Source: Daphnia pulex (taxonomy: Eukaryota > Arthropoda > Branchiopoda > Diplostraca > Daphniidae). Taken from it: a DNA stretch of 64,000 nucleotides. The notes beneath the pieces were generated by a model. It was not told the origin of the DNA. It worked only from the letters and a program-made list of their open reading frames with translations, and made no database searches. The stretch is taken from positions 6,386,001-6,450,000 of the forward strand of contig NC_060017.1 in the NCBI RefSeq assembly GCF_021134715.1, given 5' to 3'. Of this stretch, positions 51,901 through 64,000 are shown one piece after another. Each line of letters begins with the position of its first letter. Positions within the stretch are counted from its first letter, which is position 1. Both the position numbers and the translations under genes were made by a program.

Positions 51901-54900
51901 ACATATCAGTGTATAATGTTACGATAAAAATTTCCCTTTTGTATACATTTAAATGTTTCCCTATATAAATAAAAAGTCTATAGGGGGAGGTACGTAGAAG
52001 AGCATCTCTCTATGTAGGGTAAGACTTTTATATATAACTCTAACAGCTATCGTATATAGAGCCACTCCCGAATTTATATTATATAAAAGACTGAATCTTT
52101 CTATATGGATAAAAAGACCACGCCCTTTCGGATCGAGAGAGATATATAGAGGCCCCCAGCAGGCTATATACTAGTATAGATCTTATGGGCTTGATATAAT
52201 ACACTCTAGATTTTTACTCCCATTGGTACATCACACAGAGGATGCTGGCGGAGAGTCTATATAGAAACTGGGGAAGAGGATCCTCTATAGCTCTCGTTTT
52301 TGGGGTGGATTCTCGATTGGAAATCAATATCGCCAACGAGAGGATGGAAGAGAAAAAAAGCTGCAAAAGGACCAGAGACACGAACCGCACACACAATTGC
52401 GGCCACAGCGCATAAGCGACTCTCTCTATATGCTCTCCTTGTTGAAAGGCTTCTTCTTCTTCTTTGCCATTATATATATTGCCCTAAGTATTCTCCTCTA
52501 TGTAGGTCATCTGTTCCTTATTTGCTCAACCTCTATGTACCGATCATTCACCAGTTATAATCCTATCCACGAAATATACTTTTTTTTAACTTTTAAAGCT
52601 TATAACGTTCATTTTATTTCACCAGCGACGCTAATATTAGTCTGATGGTAAACCTAAACTAAATAACATGTTATATTTCTTATTTATGTTTGATGTAATT
52701 GGGTTAGTTTATTAAAGATATAAGGTAAACTATATTTATCCTTAGACTCTTCCGCTATATCCTATTACATTGAGATTGTAATAACCCTTTCTTTAATACA
52801 TTAACCGACATAATTAGGCTAATAACAAGAGATGAAAAAATTTAAATATTCTACCTCAACTTCCATGTATGGGTTCAAATCCTCTACACATGAAAGTAGC
52901 TATTCTAGCTCTCTCTTTCTATGGATAATATAAAGAGCGCCGTATAAAAACGTGAATATCTATATATACGCGCTCTTAGCTTTAATCAGATACATGCAGA
53001 ATACACAGGAAAAAAGACATGCAGCAGCGTCAGCATCACTCGAATTTTCGTTCCGCTTGTTTCTTTCTTCGTTCCATTTCTTTTATTCTTATATATTCCA
53101 TTGGGTTATATTAGATTTATTCCAAAAGGCCCTTTTTTTGTCTGTTGTATAGTATATATATCGCCTATAGATCTTTTTGACGTGAAAAATCTCTAGATGT
53201 ACTATACAAGTTGAAAGATGTAATACGATATATATGGAGAAGATGCGCAGCCTTCGGCACTCTGCGGAACTATATTCGCAATGCGGACGAATCTTTTCCC
53301 GGAAATAAAACAAAAATTGTTTTCCATCGTTTTATTCTGAATTGATTCCGTCCTTGCTGGCGCGTTCACAGCACATGCATTTTGGCGTGACTATATCTAT
53401 TCCTATAGCTGGGCTTTTCGCCCAGTGGGGGGGTTCCATCTCTATGTACAGCCCGTGAGATAATCACTGGGTTCACGTGACACGGAATAAATGAATATAT
53501 ATATAGGCCAAGCAGAGCAGTATAGACGATATACAGACGGATCTTATGTATAGATGAGGACTAGACAAGATATTCGTGAAAGAAATTAATGATTGGACCG
53601 ACGACTACGACGAAGAAGGAACGGAAGTTATACAGCAGTGAACGAATCTGGGATTGCAACACACGCCACCTTTGATTCCTCTAGGGAAATGCGATAACCG
53701 AATGGTCGTCACGCACGCGTCGTAATAACTAATTGAATTTTCAACCGAATAAACCTCTTGCTCCGGAATATGGAATATAAGAAAAATGATTTAATCCGCT
53801 TCTACTATATAGAAATTAACTTTGAAGTTCTTATTGTTTCATTTCTATTTATCTCTAAATCATTTGAAATAAATGTTGTATGTCCTATAGCGTACAGCAG
53901 AATGATGCAATCGGAGGATCGACCACAGGAAATAGGCCGCAGAGTTCCTTCCGCTCAATAACGGATATTAACAAACGGCAAGTCTTGATAATAAAGGTTA
54001 TTGCAACCAGCATCACCGATATAATACCAAAGTATATATTGGATTCTGAGGCTTTAGACTATAGAGCGCGCAAGGGATCTTTCTGTTTATAGACGTGGGG
54101 GGATTACAGAGGTCAGCAGCCGCTTATCAAAGCGTCTATCTCGATATAATAGGCTTATATAGTCTAAATCAAATTATCTGTAAATAGAAGAGTCAAGTGA
54201 TGCGAAGACCAAAGACTGTTGTTATTACTTTAATACGTTTTATCCGCGTCCATCATCTATACAGGCATCTAAAATTACACGAATTATAATGAAATAGACG
54301 TCATTTATCGTTTATACGGTTATATAGATTTTGACGTAAGTAATAATAGCACTTGCGTGAGTTGTAACACAAATACAAACGCAAACAATTTTATATAGGA
54401 TGTATAATTAATTATATATAGCCGCAGCGATTCTGATCAAGCTGACTTGGATAGGAAGTAATATATATATGTATGCCAAACAAGGAACGTCATTAGTAAA
54501 TGTGTCACGTACATAGATATATAGTCTGCTGCGCCCAACCCCAGCAAAACACGGAGGAGGGCGTGCGGGAAAACCACACGCTCTAATTGGAAATCCGCAT
54601 CCAGCAGTGTTGCTGGAAATATCTCTGGGCCTATACACAACAGGATGGCTCAGTCTATCCAATCAAGGATCGACTGATGAGATATGCTCTTCAAAAATCA
54701 AACTAAATATGTAGTACAGTAGTAAAACTAGGAGTATAGACAAGTAAACAAACGCCGTTTTTATAGTCCCGCGTTAATGCAGACATTTCTCACATGCATA
54801 ATAGTTATATCTTCGTAGTTATACAAGACACACATATAGTACAGTCCTCGATCTCCTGTATAAATCTTATAAGGAGACAGTGATGACATAACAGAGCTCA

Positions 54901-57900
54901 CCTCTTATATGCAGCATAGATTCCCTCGCTAATTAGAATCCTCCTGCATATGCAGAATTGGACTCGTATATTTTACCCTAATTCGGTCCGACTATAACCC
55001 TATAGCTGCTATGTATAAACTTTACGTCACCACAACTTTATATAATAGTCAGACAAGGATGATTGCTGTCATTTCAACGTCATCATTTAGTCACGCTCAG
55101 CTTTCCTGTTCTGAATTGATCTGTTATTTAAGAGGCCATCGGGGCGGTGTTTGTCAATTGATGGATTCATCTGCTGATGCCTTGTGCTTTATTATATAGA
55201 TTATTGGTGGAATATTATATATCAAAGGTCAATCTCACTGCATGTCTCTATAATAAATGTTAAACAAAAATGGAAGAAAGAAAATAGACGCGGACAGATA
55301 ACAAAAAAAGAAGCGGAGGCGGACGGAGATGAAGTGACTGATTGGAAATAACGAATCAATCTATTTGCTGCTGCCACTCGTGTGCATCAGCTGATGCTGT
55401 CACAAACTCCCGCGTCGCCCCCCCTCCTATTTTCACACTTTCCTATATATAGAGCAGCAGCACAGCAGCAGTCGTTCTTATTATATTTTATAATCAATTT
55501 CCTGATTTGAGATGTGTCCCTCTCTCCGTCCAAACGTCCGTCTCTATATAGCTCGCGTGTCGTCTATTACACATCTATCTAGAGCTTATAGACGACGACT
55601 CCCACACACAGCATATATCCCTGGCGATGACTGCTGTGCTGTTTGACTCGCTTGTTTGACGCAACAACAAAAGCCCTGCGGAAGCACGAAAGAAGAAGAA
55701 CAAAGCCATCAACCGCCATACATAGAGAGAGTAGAGTATGTATGTATATATACGAGTCTATGGGCTACTTGCTCCCGCACTGTGTGCGTTATATAGATGT
55801 TATGTACACACACAACACAGTAGAGAGAATAGAGTGTGAAGCAGTGACAACAGATCAATACTACTGCTCTGTGTGTGTGCTGTTGGCCTCTGTATAAATA
55901 TGACGCCACAGAGACCCTGCTGTGATATACACCTCGAAATCTGAGTCTTATTTAGTTGGAAATGGGGAGCTGTTGTATTCATTAGGAGACTGAATCATAT
56001 GGCCATGTAATTATTAATAGACTATACAAAGGGAAGTGTTATTGGAATAGCAGCAAAGTTGAATATTCCTAAATGGCTGATGCTTGAGCATCAGCACTCT
56101 TCCGTTTGTTGTTGTTTATGCGACGAAAATCGACTCGCAGGCTATTAATAGCTTCTTGTGTATCTTTTATGTATAGACAAAGTTGATGATAGATCCTATC
56201 CGCAAATTCTTAAGGATTACAAAAAAGACAAAAGGGAGAAAACGAGTTTAACTAGAAATTGTTATCTGTCCTTTATATGTGATTCTTTTTCAACTTTGAA
56301 GAAAGAAATATATATAACCATTCGCCTTTTATATTCATTCAACTGAACCAGCACGAGTCATGTTGGTCTTTCTTTTATCTATGTCCGAGTGAACGGCCAA
56401 CTTGCCAATATCTCCAGCACTAGACTATTTGATGATAGCGTGAGACAGCAGCACAAAGAGTGAAATCAGACGCGACTATACAAAGGTGCTGCTATAATAG
56501 TCGAACTGGTGCGGATGGCGAACATCAAGCGCTGATGATATGAAATTGCTGTGACGCTCTGCGACATAAGACACGAATATAACAGCCAGCGCAAAAACCA
56601 AATAAATACATAAAGTCCTATCAAATAATATCATCACCCTCAAAGCTCTCGACTTGCGTTTTTCTTTTGGCTTTGAAAACAAGAGAGATGGCAGCATCAG
56701 CGGATAAAAGAACATCGAATAGCTCAACAAAAAACTGCTGCTGCGCATACACACAGACGAAAAATTCCTACTTTATTATATAAGCTTTGAACAAGTTGAA
56801 CAAATCAAAGAAAATGAAAAGACAATAATCAAAATCTTTTTGTATTAAAAAAGATACGACATCGTGAAAAAAGAGCAGAATATAAAAAGCCAATCGATAA
56901 TATCTATATACATCTACTATACGGTGCGCACATTTCTCTATATCCTCCTCCGCTGGATGCTGCTATATGCGCCAGGAATAAGAACAAAGACACGGTGGGC
57001 TCTATGCTGCGCCCATCAAGTCTATTTCTACAAGTTTTCGGGACATGTATATATCTTTCACGGGCCTGCGTCTTTATACATTTCCCTTTTTTCTCTCTCT
57101 AGTACTATATAGCACGCGGATAGACAGCTCACATAACTTGCCCAGCTTTATATTAGGTCTGCTGCGGATACATATAGTGCATTTTGCGAATAGATTCCTC
57201 TTTCTCTCTTCTATTTATGTCTAAATGGATTGGACTTTTGCTGCCGCCGCTCTCTTGTGTTGTACATGTCCGCTGTGACGACCAGAATTTTCTAGTGGAA
57301 CTCTGCACATCCTCAGCGAACTCATTGCCAGATATAATAAATCGATGGGCCTTCAGACGACGACGTATACTATATAGGAGATGAAGGGACAACTTTCATT
57401 CGCTTTCATTTTCTTGTTCCTATAAACTCGAGTGAAATTGAACGCATACAAATCTATATATAATCTATAAGCCAAAGTGAAAACATCAACACTGTGGATG
57501 ATGATGGAAAGTATATAGGAAATCTACTTATATGCTATACCTGGCATGCTTTTTTTAAAATGAATAATAAATAAGTCGCTGACAGGATATATAATAAAGA
57601 TGTAGACAAGCCTCGTCTGTTTCTTTTTCCTCCCATCGATTTTTATAAATAGGATTTTTACCCTTTCTATTTAAAAAAGAGAATTTAAATTCTTATTATT
57701 TTCTTGATGGGCACTGTCTAGAGCGTACACACACACTACATGTCCGTTACGTTAGGTTATGGATCGGACGAGACTCGGCTCTAAACGCTGGCAGGGTAGG
57801 CCCTATACAATACACAGAATATAAGAAAGACAGTCTCACGGTCTCTCGTCTATCCATCCTGTTAATGTTCGTGTTATTCCTAGAAAGGTGTGTGTGTCGC

Positions 57901-60692
57901 TCTTGATCACGCATCACGTATTCATCATCAAATATTCCATCACTTGGCAACAACGAAAATAAACAAACAAAATTGTCAGAGCATCGGGTGAGGAGGGGGG
58001 GACGAGTTGCCAAGGGCAATACTATCACACACAAAACTTGAACGTTTTTTTCTTATATTCTGATTCGGAGAAAAAATCCTGTACGGGTCGTCGCCGTCTA
58101 TTATTCAGTCCGATTCAGTCAGCACACTGTAGATATAGGTTCTAAAGCGCTTGTGCATACATATAATACGCACAAGGGCGATGATATGGCACGCAAATAT
58201 ATCTAAAAGCCATGTCTCTCTCTTCTATATATGTATATCGTGAGCTGGCGTTATCAATACATCCCAAATAGCAGTAAGAGCATCGGCAACTAAACAATAT
58301 GATAAAAGTAAATACAGATCAAATGATGATATATATATATGGCGCCGAGTATTACATGTATCGATCGATCGATCGATATATCGAAGGGCATCAATGTGAG
58401 GAATCGAAGAGATCCCGCCCACGGCAAATATATATACACACGACACAGACAAAGAGAAACGAATATCTCTCCGACTAGTACTATAGTATATGTCCTGTGC
58501 TGCTGGACGAGTCGCTATTATATATAGTATATATAAGGCCGCCTCCTTTTGGCTTTTATACAAGTCGTATCTATAGTTCGTTTGACTGTATATTTATATA
58601 ACATCTATAGCCAGTCCAGTCCAGTCCAGTCTATAGCCAGAGAGAAATGAAGAGTCTTCATCATGTAAAATTGAGTGGACATCAGGTGCTGCTGATGCTG
58701 CTCGGGCCACTGCGCAGCAGATCCTGATTGATGCTGGAGAGGGGAGATCTTTGTATAGAGTCACGCATCAGCACCCTGATCGATTATTAAATAAATACGC
58801 ACGGCAGAAGAGCATCAGCAGTGAGAGCCATCCATAGCAGGAGCTCCAGACTCTGTACATTTATGTGTTACACGGTTCGATGATGCGGATAATAATAACG
58901 CCGACGCAACACCATTTTGTTTTCTCCGGTCCAAATGTTTTCAAGAATAACCGGAATTAAGTATATATCGGTTATATTGTGCTGTGTGTTCACTATATAT
59001 ATAAAAGGTATATTTATGGGTGGATTGCGCAACCGTGTGTGGCTTTGTATTACTCCTATATTGTCCGTTACCTCACACCGATAACACGAGCTTACTTAAC
59101 TGGAAAAATAATAATAAATCGTTCAATATTGCGTCATATTTATATGTACTGGACCCTATATGGGTAATTTGATATCTGTCAAAGTATAAGGCTGAAATAT
59201 TGCCCTGGGGGTTACATAACCTGCTTTCCTCGAAATTATTGATGAATTAAACTTATATAACCATCAAATGAATTCGCTTAACAATTTTTCATTTTCTTAA
59301 ATCCAAAAGAAAAGGCGTTGATGAGACATCACTCGAATCAAGAATTTCTTTTTAGGTTGTTCCACCTCATCTTCTTATCTTTTCGCTCAACAGAAAAGAT
59401 TTTATTTTATTTTTATTTTTGTTCATTTCCTGTTTTATTCGGTTCCTTCTCGAAAAACTCATCGCGGCTTAAATGAAAATCCGCACACGGAAGAAGAAGA
59501 AGAGGCTGTGCGCCGGTGACGTCTTATGGGAGGAATTGAGGCCGGCTTAGAGACATAGGCAGCACATAATATAATAGTCCCGCATGAATAATATCAAAAG
59601 ACCCGCTCCACAGCAGAGCTAGATATGATATAGACCATGCAGATTATAATATACCGACTCTCTTGGTTGTATCTTTTCTACAAGTACAACTTCTTCTCCA
59701 TTTGTGCAGAATTCATCCATTCGCCATAGATTTTCTTCCGGCGTCCCCAAAAATATGGTTTGAAATAAATTATTTTGGCGCCAATTTCAAATTGAACGAA
59801 ATTCATGAGATTCCTATACACTCTATACTGGGCAGATATATAATCTACAGCTGACTATATAAGATTGCGCAACGTGAGAGGATGATGGTGGGGTGTACAT
59901 ACACGTAAGGATGCGACGGTTCCCACAATTGTGCCGGATACATCCGCCAGTTGTGTCCTAAAGCCCTGCCCCCTCCTCTTAAATATAGATGAGCTCAGCA
60001 TCAAATAATCGGCTGAGATTTCTATATCCCCCTCACTGCACTCTGTACCCTATACACGTATAAGTGAAACTGGACGACGCTGAGATGTGCGGCGATGAAG
60101 AGCGGGCGGGTTCAATCAGCACGGCGGCCAGTACCTACTGCCGATCACGTTCAAAAAAAGGGGGGGGGGATCGTGACGTCAAACACGAAGATATCCAAGT
60201 CTCTATACATGCGAGAGCATCAGCAGCACAGTGTATACTATATAGAGACTGTCGAAAAGTCTATTGTGCACATTGTTCAGAGGCCATAGCCTTTTCTAGT
60301 ATATAATAGGAACAATAGTTTTCACGAGCTACTGGAGCTTGTGTCAGTCATCCAGCTGGATAGATAGCCGTCGGCCTTTTTATTTGCCTATTTTTAGATC
60401 TCCTCTACTCCGGAAGTTGTTTAACTGCTATTAACTTTAAATGATGTATACATAGGAGAGGGGGGTCGTACTTGATGAACATGTAGACTCCCGTGGGTTC
60501 GAGTGCCCGGCTGATGCCTTTCCAAGAGGCCAGCATGGAATACTTTTGGCGGGCGTTGAGCGGTAAACGAGGGTCGAGGATGACGGCCGAGGCTCCACCT
60601 TGTCCGTTGTTGTCGTTAATGACGCCGCCAGCAGCTCCTCCTTTGTCCTTGGCCGCTGGCTGGCCGTTGGATTGACTCTGAACGCAACCCAT
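48924..60692 (-). CDS. Membrane-anchored (globin X-type) globin, 3 exons, 208 aa
   Basis: Exons (minus): 60692-60472, 49418-49187, 49097-48924. Joins are GT..AG and in phase, totalling 627 nt. The N terminus MGCVQSQ is a canonical N-myristoylation (Gly2) and palmitoylation (Cys3) start, followed by a flexible Gly/Asn tail of about 40 residues and then the globin fold (about 45-195). The A helix contains NARQKYSMLASW and FTKF lies in the C-D region. Distal His E7 is His107 (ELAEHAVSVM) and proximal His F8 is His139 (VGQSHYK), so heme binding should be intact. The same acylated layout is known in fish globin X and a crab gill haemoglobin. It differs from the secreted two-domain haemoglobins of Daphnia, as it lacks a signal peptide. 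Such globins are thought to act in redox or lipid protection or NO chemistry rather than oxygen transport. Intron 1 is about 11 kb, very unlike the neighbouring short introns. Confidence 0.88.
55173..60224. promoter_or_regulatory. Cluster of GCATCAGC / GCTGATGC octamers
   Basis: Ten hits were counted by eye: 55173-55180, a perfect 14-bp palindrome GCATCAGCTGATGC at 55384-55397 (two hits), an inverted pair GCTGATGCTTGAGCATCAGC at 56076-56095 (two hits), 56694-56701, 58691-58698, 58765-58772, 58812-58819 and 60217-60224. Random expectation for both strands in 5 kb is about 0.15. The only other non-coding hit I found in the window is at 20806-20813. The motif contains TGCTGA-type half-sites resembling bZIP/Maf recognition elements, and the palindrome contains the E-box CAGCTG. 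Function is unknown. Confidence 0.45.
58360..58383. repeat. (ATCG)n palindromic tract
   Basis: TATCGATCGATCGATCGATA followed by TATCG forms a self-complementary run within the globin intron. It includes TATCGAT-type words similar to the insect DRE (TATCGATA). It may simply be a tetranucleotide microsatellite. Confidence 0.6.
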
Positions 60693-63600
60693 TTGATCAA
60701 CTTGATGATGATGATGATGTCAAGATGATGAATTAGACTTGGTCTCTCCTGCTAGCCGGCCCACTCCAGCAATCGGCAACGTTTTTCTTTTTCTTTCTCG
60801 GAACCGACGGCCAGATGATGGCGAATCCCGCGTCGACGGGCAATCAACTTCACGGCCCAGCTCCAATCACCAAACTCTCATCAAAGGCTCTTTTTTTCTT
60901 GATTGGGAGATTTTCTTCTTCGATATTTTCTCGATTAGAAACACATTGAGGATATGAACACACTGCGTGAAAAAGAACGGCCTCACAGCAGCACCACTCA
61001 CGAATTAGAGACACATCAGACACTGAAGAGTCAAAGTCTTTTCGACTTGCAGCAGCACATCAGCACCTGCCCACGTCATAACCAAAAGATTGGCTCTCGA
61101 TCGTCCCTCACTGCGGGAATTTCAAACCAAATAATTGAAAACAAGACCCACACACATGCACCACACTCTCACTCTCACATTCACATTCACGCACGGAACA
61201 CTACACCCACACCACACAGACACAAAGTCGAGCGCTAGAATATATGTCGTGGAAATTTCTTCGATCAAATCCGTTAAAAAAAAACAGTTGCACAATTGAA
61301 TTTCACATAAACGAATGAAATTATTCACGTCCGCGTGCGGGAGTAATAGCAGAAGAGAGAAAGTGTAGACGAGTGGGAGAGAGTCGCACACTTGGCTTTT
61401 GGCGGGTTGTGCTGAGACGACTGCCAGCGCTGCTGTCGTCGACCCTCGAATTTCTCACGTCGAAAGCGCGCCCTATATACTATAGCGGCTGGACTAGACT
61501 CACGCTCATGTATACACACCCACCGAGTTCCTTCCTTCCTTCCGTTTTTTTTTTTCTTTTTCCTCCCTCCCCCTCTCTGGGTGGGATTCGCCACGTCATA
61601 GCCCCGGCGAAAGTGAAAACGACAGGCACCCACCACCTACTGATCATGCGCGTCAACCATTTTCCCCACCCACAACCTCCTGTCTATTCAAAATCATTTC
61701 GCAAAATATTTCAGGAAATTTTAGTTTGACTTTCTTCTTAGAAAATGTTACGCGAATTGAATTTAAATCGGATATACATTAAGTCTATAACGTTTGATTG
61801 GACGTTGGGAAATGGGGGGGTCTATTGTGTGGCGCGGTGACTATATTTATATAATAACCAGTGAATGGCTAGTCGCACACGTCAAAATGTTTATTGCGAG
61901 TTTAGGGAAAGACGAAAATCGACATGCCATTGAGGCTGTCGGCTGGCCAGGAGGAGAGCCTACTGTATATAGCTGCCTGCCGTAGTGAGGAGCAGTTAGG
62001 AGCTAGGAGCACTTGATTCATTATGTATGCATGAAGTGAAATGTGTTTCTCTTCCTTCCGCTTCCTTCCTGTGTATAGACGGTCGCGGTCGGAAACGAAC
62101 GACAAGCGAAAAAGACGAGAGAATATTTCAAGGAGCTCAGCACCCCACCACCCTAAAGTCTCTGCGACTCTCATCCGACTGGATTTTCGGATGATGGCGG
62201 ATGCTGCTTCTCTCTAAAACGTCTGCACCCCCTCTCTCTAGACGGATGATAATGGGGCGCGGCTATATACTCTATCCATGTGTATACGTGCGGATCGTGA
62301 CTCGGATGGGCAACATTTCTCTCTGCTGCTGGTTTGAAAGATCCGTGTGCTGTTGTTGGGCCAAGTAGATTTTATTTCAAGTAGACATGTATAATAGAGA
62401 GTCCGCTTCTTCTTTTCTTTTTTGGGGGTTGTCCCCGGATTGACTGGGAATCGCTGGCCCGTCTCCTCCATTGTTTCGCTTATCTTTTTCTTCTTCTTCT
62501 TTTTTTAAAAAATCTTTTGGAAAATATTAAAAAGTTGTCTCGGCTCTCTTCTTTTGTGGAGGTGACAGCACTTTTTCTTCTTTTCTTTCGTCGTCGTCGT
62601 ATATATCCGGTCGTGATTTCCCCCCCTTCTTCCAGTTGTCATCAGTTCCGTTTTCTTCTTTTCCATTTCTTTTCATTCCGCTGTGATGGAGTGGCGGTGG
62701 TGCAACTGGAAAAGACACAAGAGTCTATGGAGAAAAGGAAAAGACATGACGAACGTGAATGGGGGGGCGTGTCTCAACCGTAGACACAATCCAGTCGATA
62801 CACACCTTCCGCCGCGCGCCATCTCTATACAAATCCAGCGATGGAAGAAATAGAAGAACATTTTCATTTGTCGCCCCCCGATGAAAAGAAAAAAGGAGAC
62901 ATCTGCAGACGACAAAGTTGAATTATTAATGGAACAGACAGGAGAACTCGAGGAGAAGGCCAACCTTGGGGGCATTGATCCACCAGCCCCCCTCCGCCTA
63001 TATATACTCCTCCGCACCGGCGCGGCCAACTTTCTTCCGCGTATCACGCCGGAGAGAAAATGGGGAAAACTCTGTTCAGGATTTTCGTGACTGCACGTGT
63101 GCAATGAGGAGGAAAAAAAAGAAAGAGATGAAAGGATTTTTTCAGGACGACACGCTCTCGTCATTAGAGAGAATATGCAGACAGCAGAGTCGATAGAGAG
63201 TAGAATAGAGAGGCTCCTGCTGGGCTCCTGACTGTCAAACTGTTTTCATAATTCATCGGTCTTGATGAATTTCGATCGCCCATATTGTCCTTTCTCCCTT
63301 TTGCACACCTTTTCATCTTTTGGCCCACCCCACCCAGATTGAGACAGAAAGTGCAAACAAAAACTTTTGACGTTTTATAGCCAATATCGATTCAAACGCC
63401 CTCCGGAAAAAACAAAAACGTATTTGGAAATTTCTGGCTCCTGGCAGTTATAGCCCAGATATTTGGCCACCCCCTCCAGGCCTTGATTCAAATACTAATC
63501 ACGTCTAGTTGTCGACCTTGCTGATTATACCAACTTACTTACTTACTTTTTTTCTTGATTATTATTATCAAAAGACGTCGTTCGTCTATCCAAGTTTCTC

Positions 63601-64000
63601 TGCTGGCTCCTACTGCTCCTGCTGATGAATAATATTCAAACAGCCGACTAGTTGTGGGAGAGAACAACTTTTATCCATCCAAACTCTTCTCCAAAAGCTT
63701 TCGGAACGAGTTGTGTGTGTGCTGGATGGAAACTTTGGCGCCGGAGTGATATTATATATACACCGTGAAAATCTCGACACAAGATCAAATGTGCTAGTCG
63801 GAAAATCCCACCCTCCTGCTGCTTGTGTGTGTGTGTGTGTGGCCAGCAGCGTCGCAAAGTTGGGTCTGTTTCAATTTCCATCAATAGCTGAGACTATACT
63901 GCTAAGGACTTTTATACTCGCTCCTAGATTGATGTACAGACTCCTAATCATTCATTCTGTGTATAGCCAACGCCCCATTCATTCGGCGGCTATCGTATAC
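60693..64000. other. Upstream flank of the globin gene; no other gene seen
   Basis: I see no coding sequence to the window end. The region should hold the globin 5' UTR and promoter. The decamer CCACGTCATA occurs twice (61071-61080 and 61591-61600). Read on the gene's strand it contains TGACGTGG, which joins a CRE half-site to the hypoxia-type core ACGTG. CT/CA-rich microsatellites are common, and a (GT)n run lies at about 63824-63840. Confidence 0.35.

Larger units (their letters stand above)
49419..60471 (-). other. Intron 1 of the globin gene (about 11 kb)
   Basis: The donor is GT at 60471-60470 and the acceptor AG at 49420-49419, both confirmed by phase and globin continuity (VYMFIK|LFEEHKELL). 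No nested gene is supported in either strand. The sequence is full of TATATA and CTATAT words, contains (ATCG)n at 58360-58383, and holds a cluster of the octamer GCATCAGC/GCTGATGC between 55173 and 60224. Regulatory content is likely given the size. Confidence 0.7.

Noticed and set aside
52868..52885. GGTTCAAATCC resembling a tRNA B box
   Set aside because: No A box, acceptor stem or cloverleaf could be built from the surrounding bases.
62673..63164. 163-codon minus-strand ORF above the globin gene
   Set aside because: Composition reflects CT-rich microsatellite DNA, and no domain, signal peptide or splice support is visible.

Overview
The window is eukaryotic DNA, most likely from a branchiopod crustacean such as Daphnia. 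I infer this from arthropod-type proteins (an Inactive-type TRPV channel, a giant NUAK kinase), mostly short introns of about 60-100 bases with GT..AG borders and phase-consistent joins, and AT-rich flanks full of microsatellites. I see no bacterial, viral, rRNA or tRNA gene. The exon models below were built by hand. Each join was checked for a GT donor, an AG acceptor and reading phase, but not against transcripts.

Layout. 0-3 kb: two copies of a dispersed repeat (A, B) around a small secreted-peptide ORF (684-878). 3.1-8.6 kb, minus: a 13-exon gene for the mechanosensory TRPV subunit Inactive (iav), with a very long proline-rich tail. 8.6-11.9 kb: no gene seen. 11.9-24.1 kb, minus: an 18-exon gene for a NUAK/ARK5-type AMPK-related kinase of about 2,807 residues, mostly disordered tail, with a candidate internal alternative first exon. 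24.1-41.1 kb: 17 kb without a convincing gene, holding a perfect 18-bp hairpin, a diverged segmental duplication and repeat copy C between roughly 165-bp direct repeats. 41.1-42.0 kb, minus: a secreted protein I do not recognise. 44.6-45.8 kb, plus: a secreted CUB plus C-type-lectin-like protein with a TATA box and a poly(A) signal. 48.9-60.7 kb, minus: a globin with an MGC acylation start (globin X / membrane-bound globin type) whose first intron is about 11 kb. That intron holds a dense cluster of the octamer GCATCAGC/GCTGATGC. 60.7-64 kb: the globin's upstream flank.

The genes do not form one pathway. iav acts in sensory cilia, NUAK in cytoskeletal and LKB1 signalling, the globin probably at membranes in redox or gas chemistry, and the CUB-lectin outside the cell. 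The most unusual items are the octamer cluster in the globin intron, the possible kinase-less NUAK isoform, the expanded Iav tail and the repeat family.
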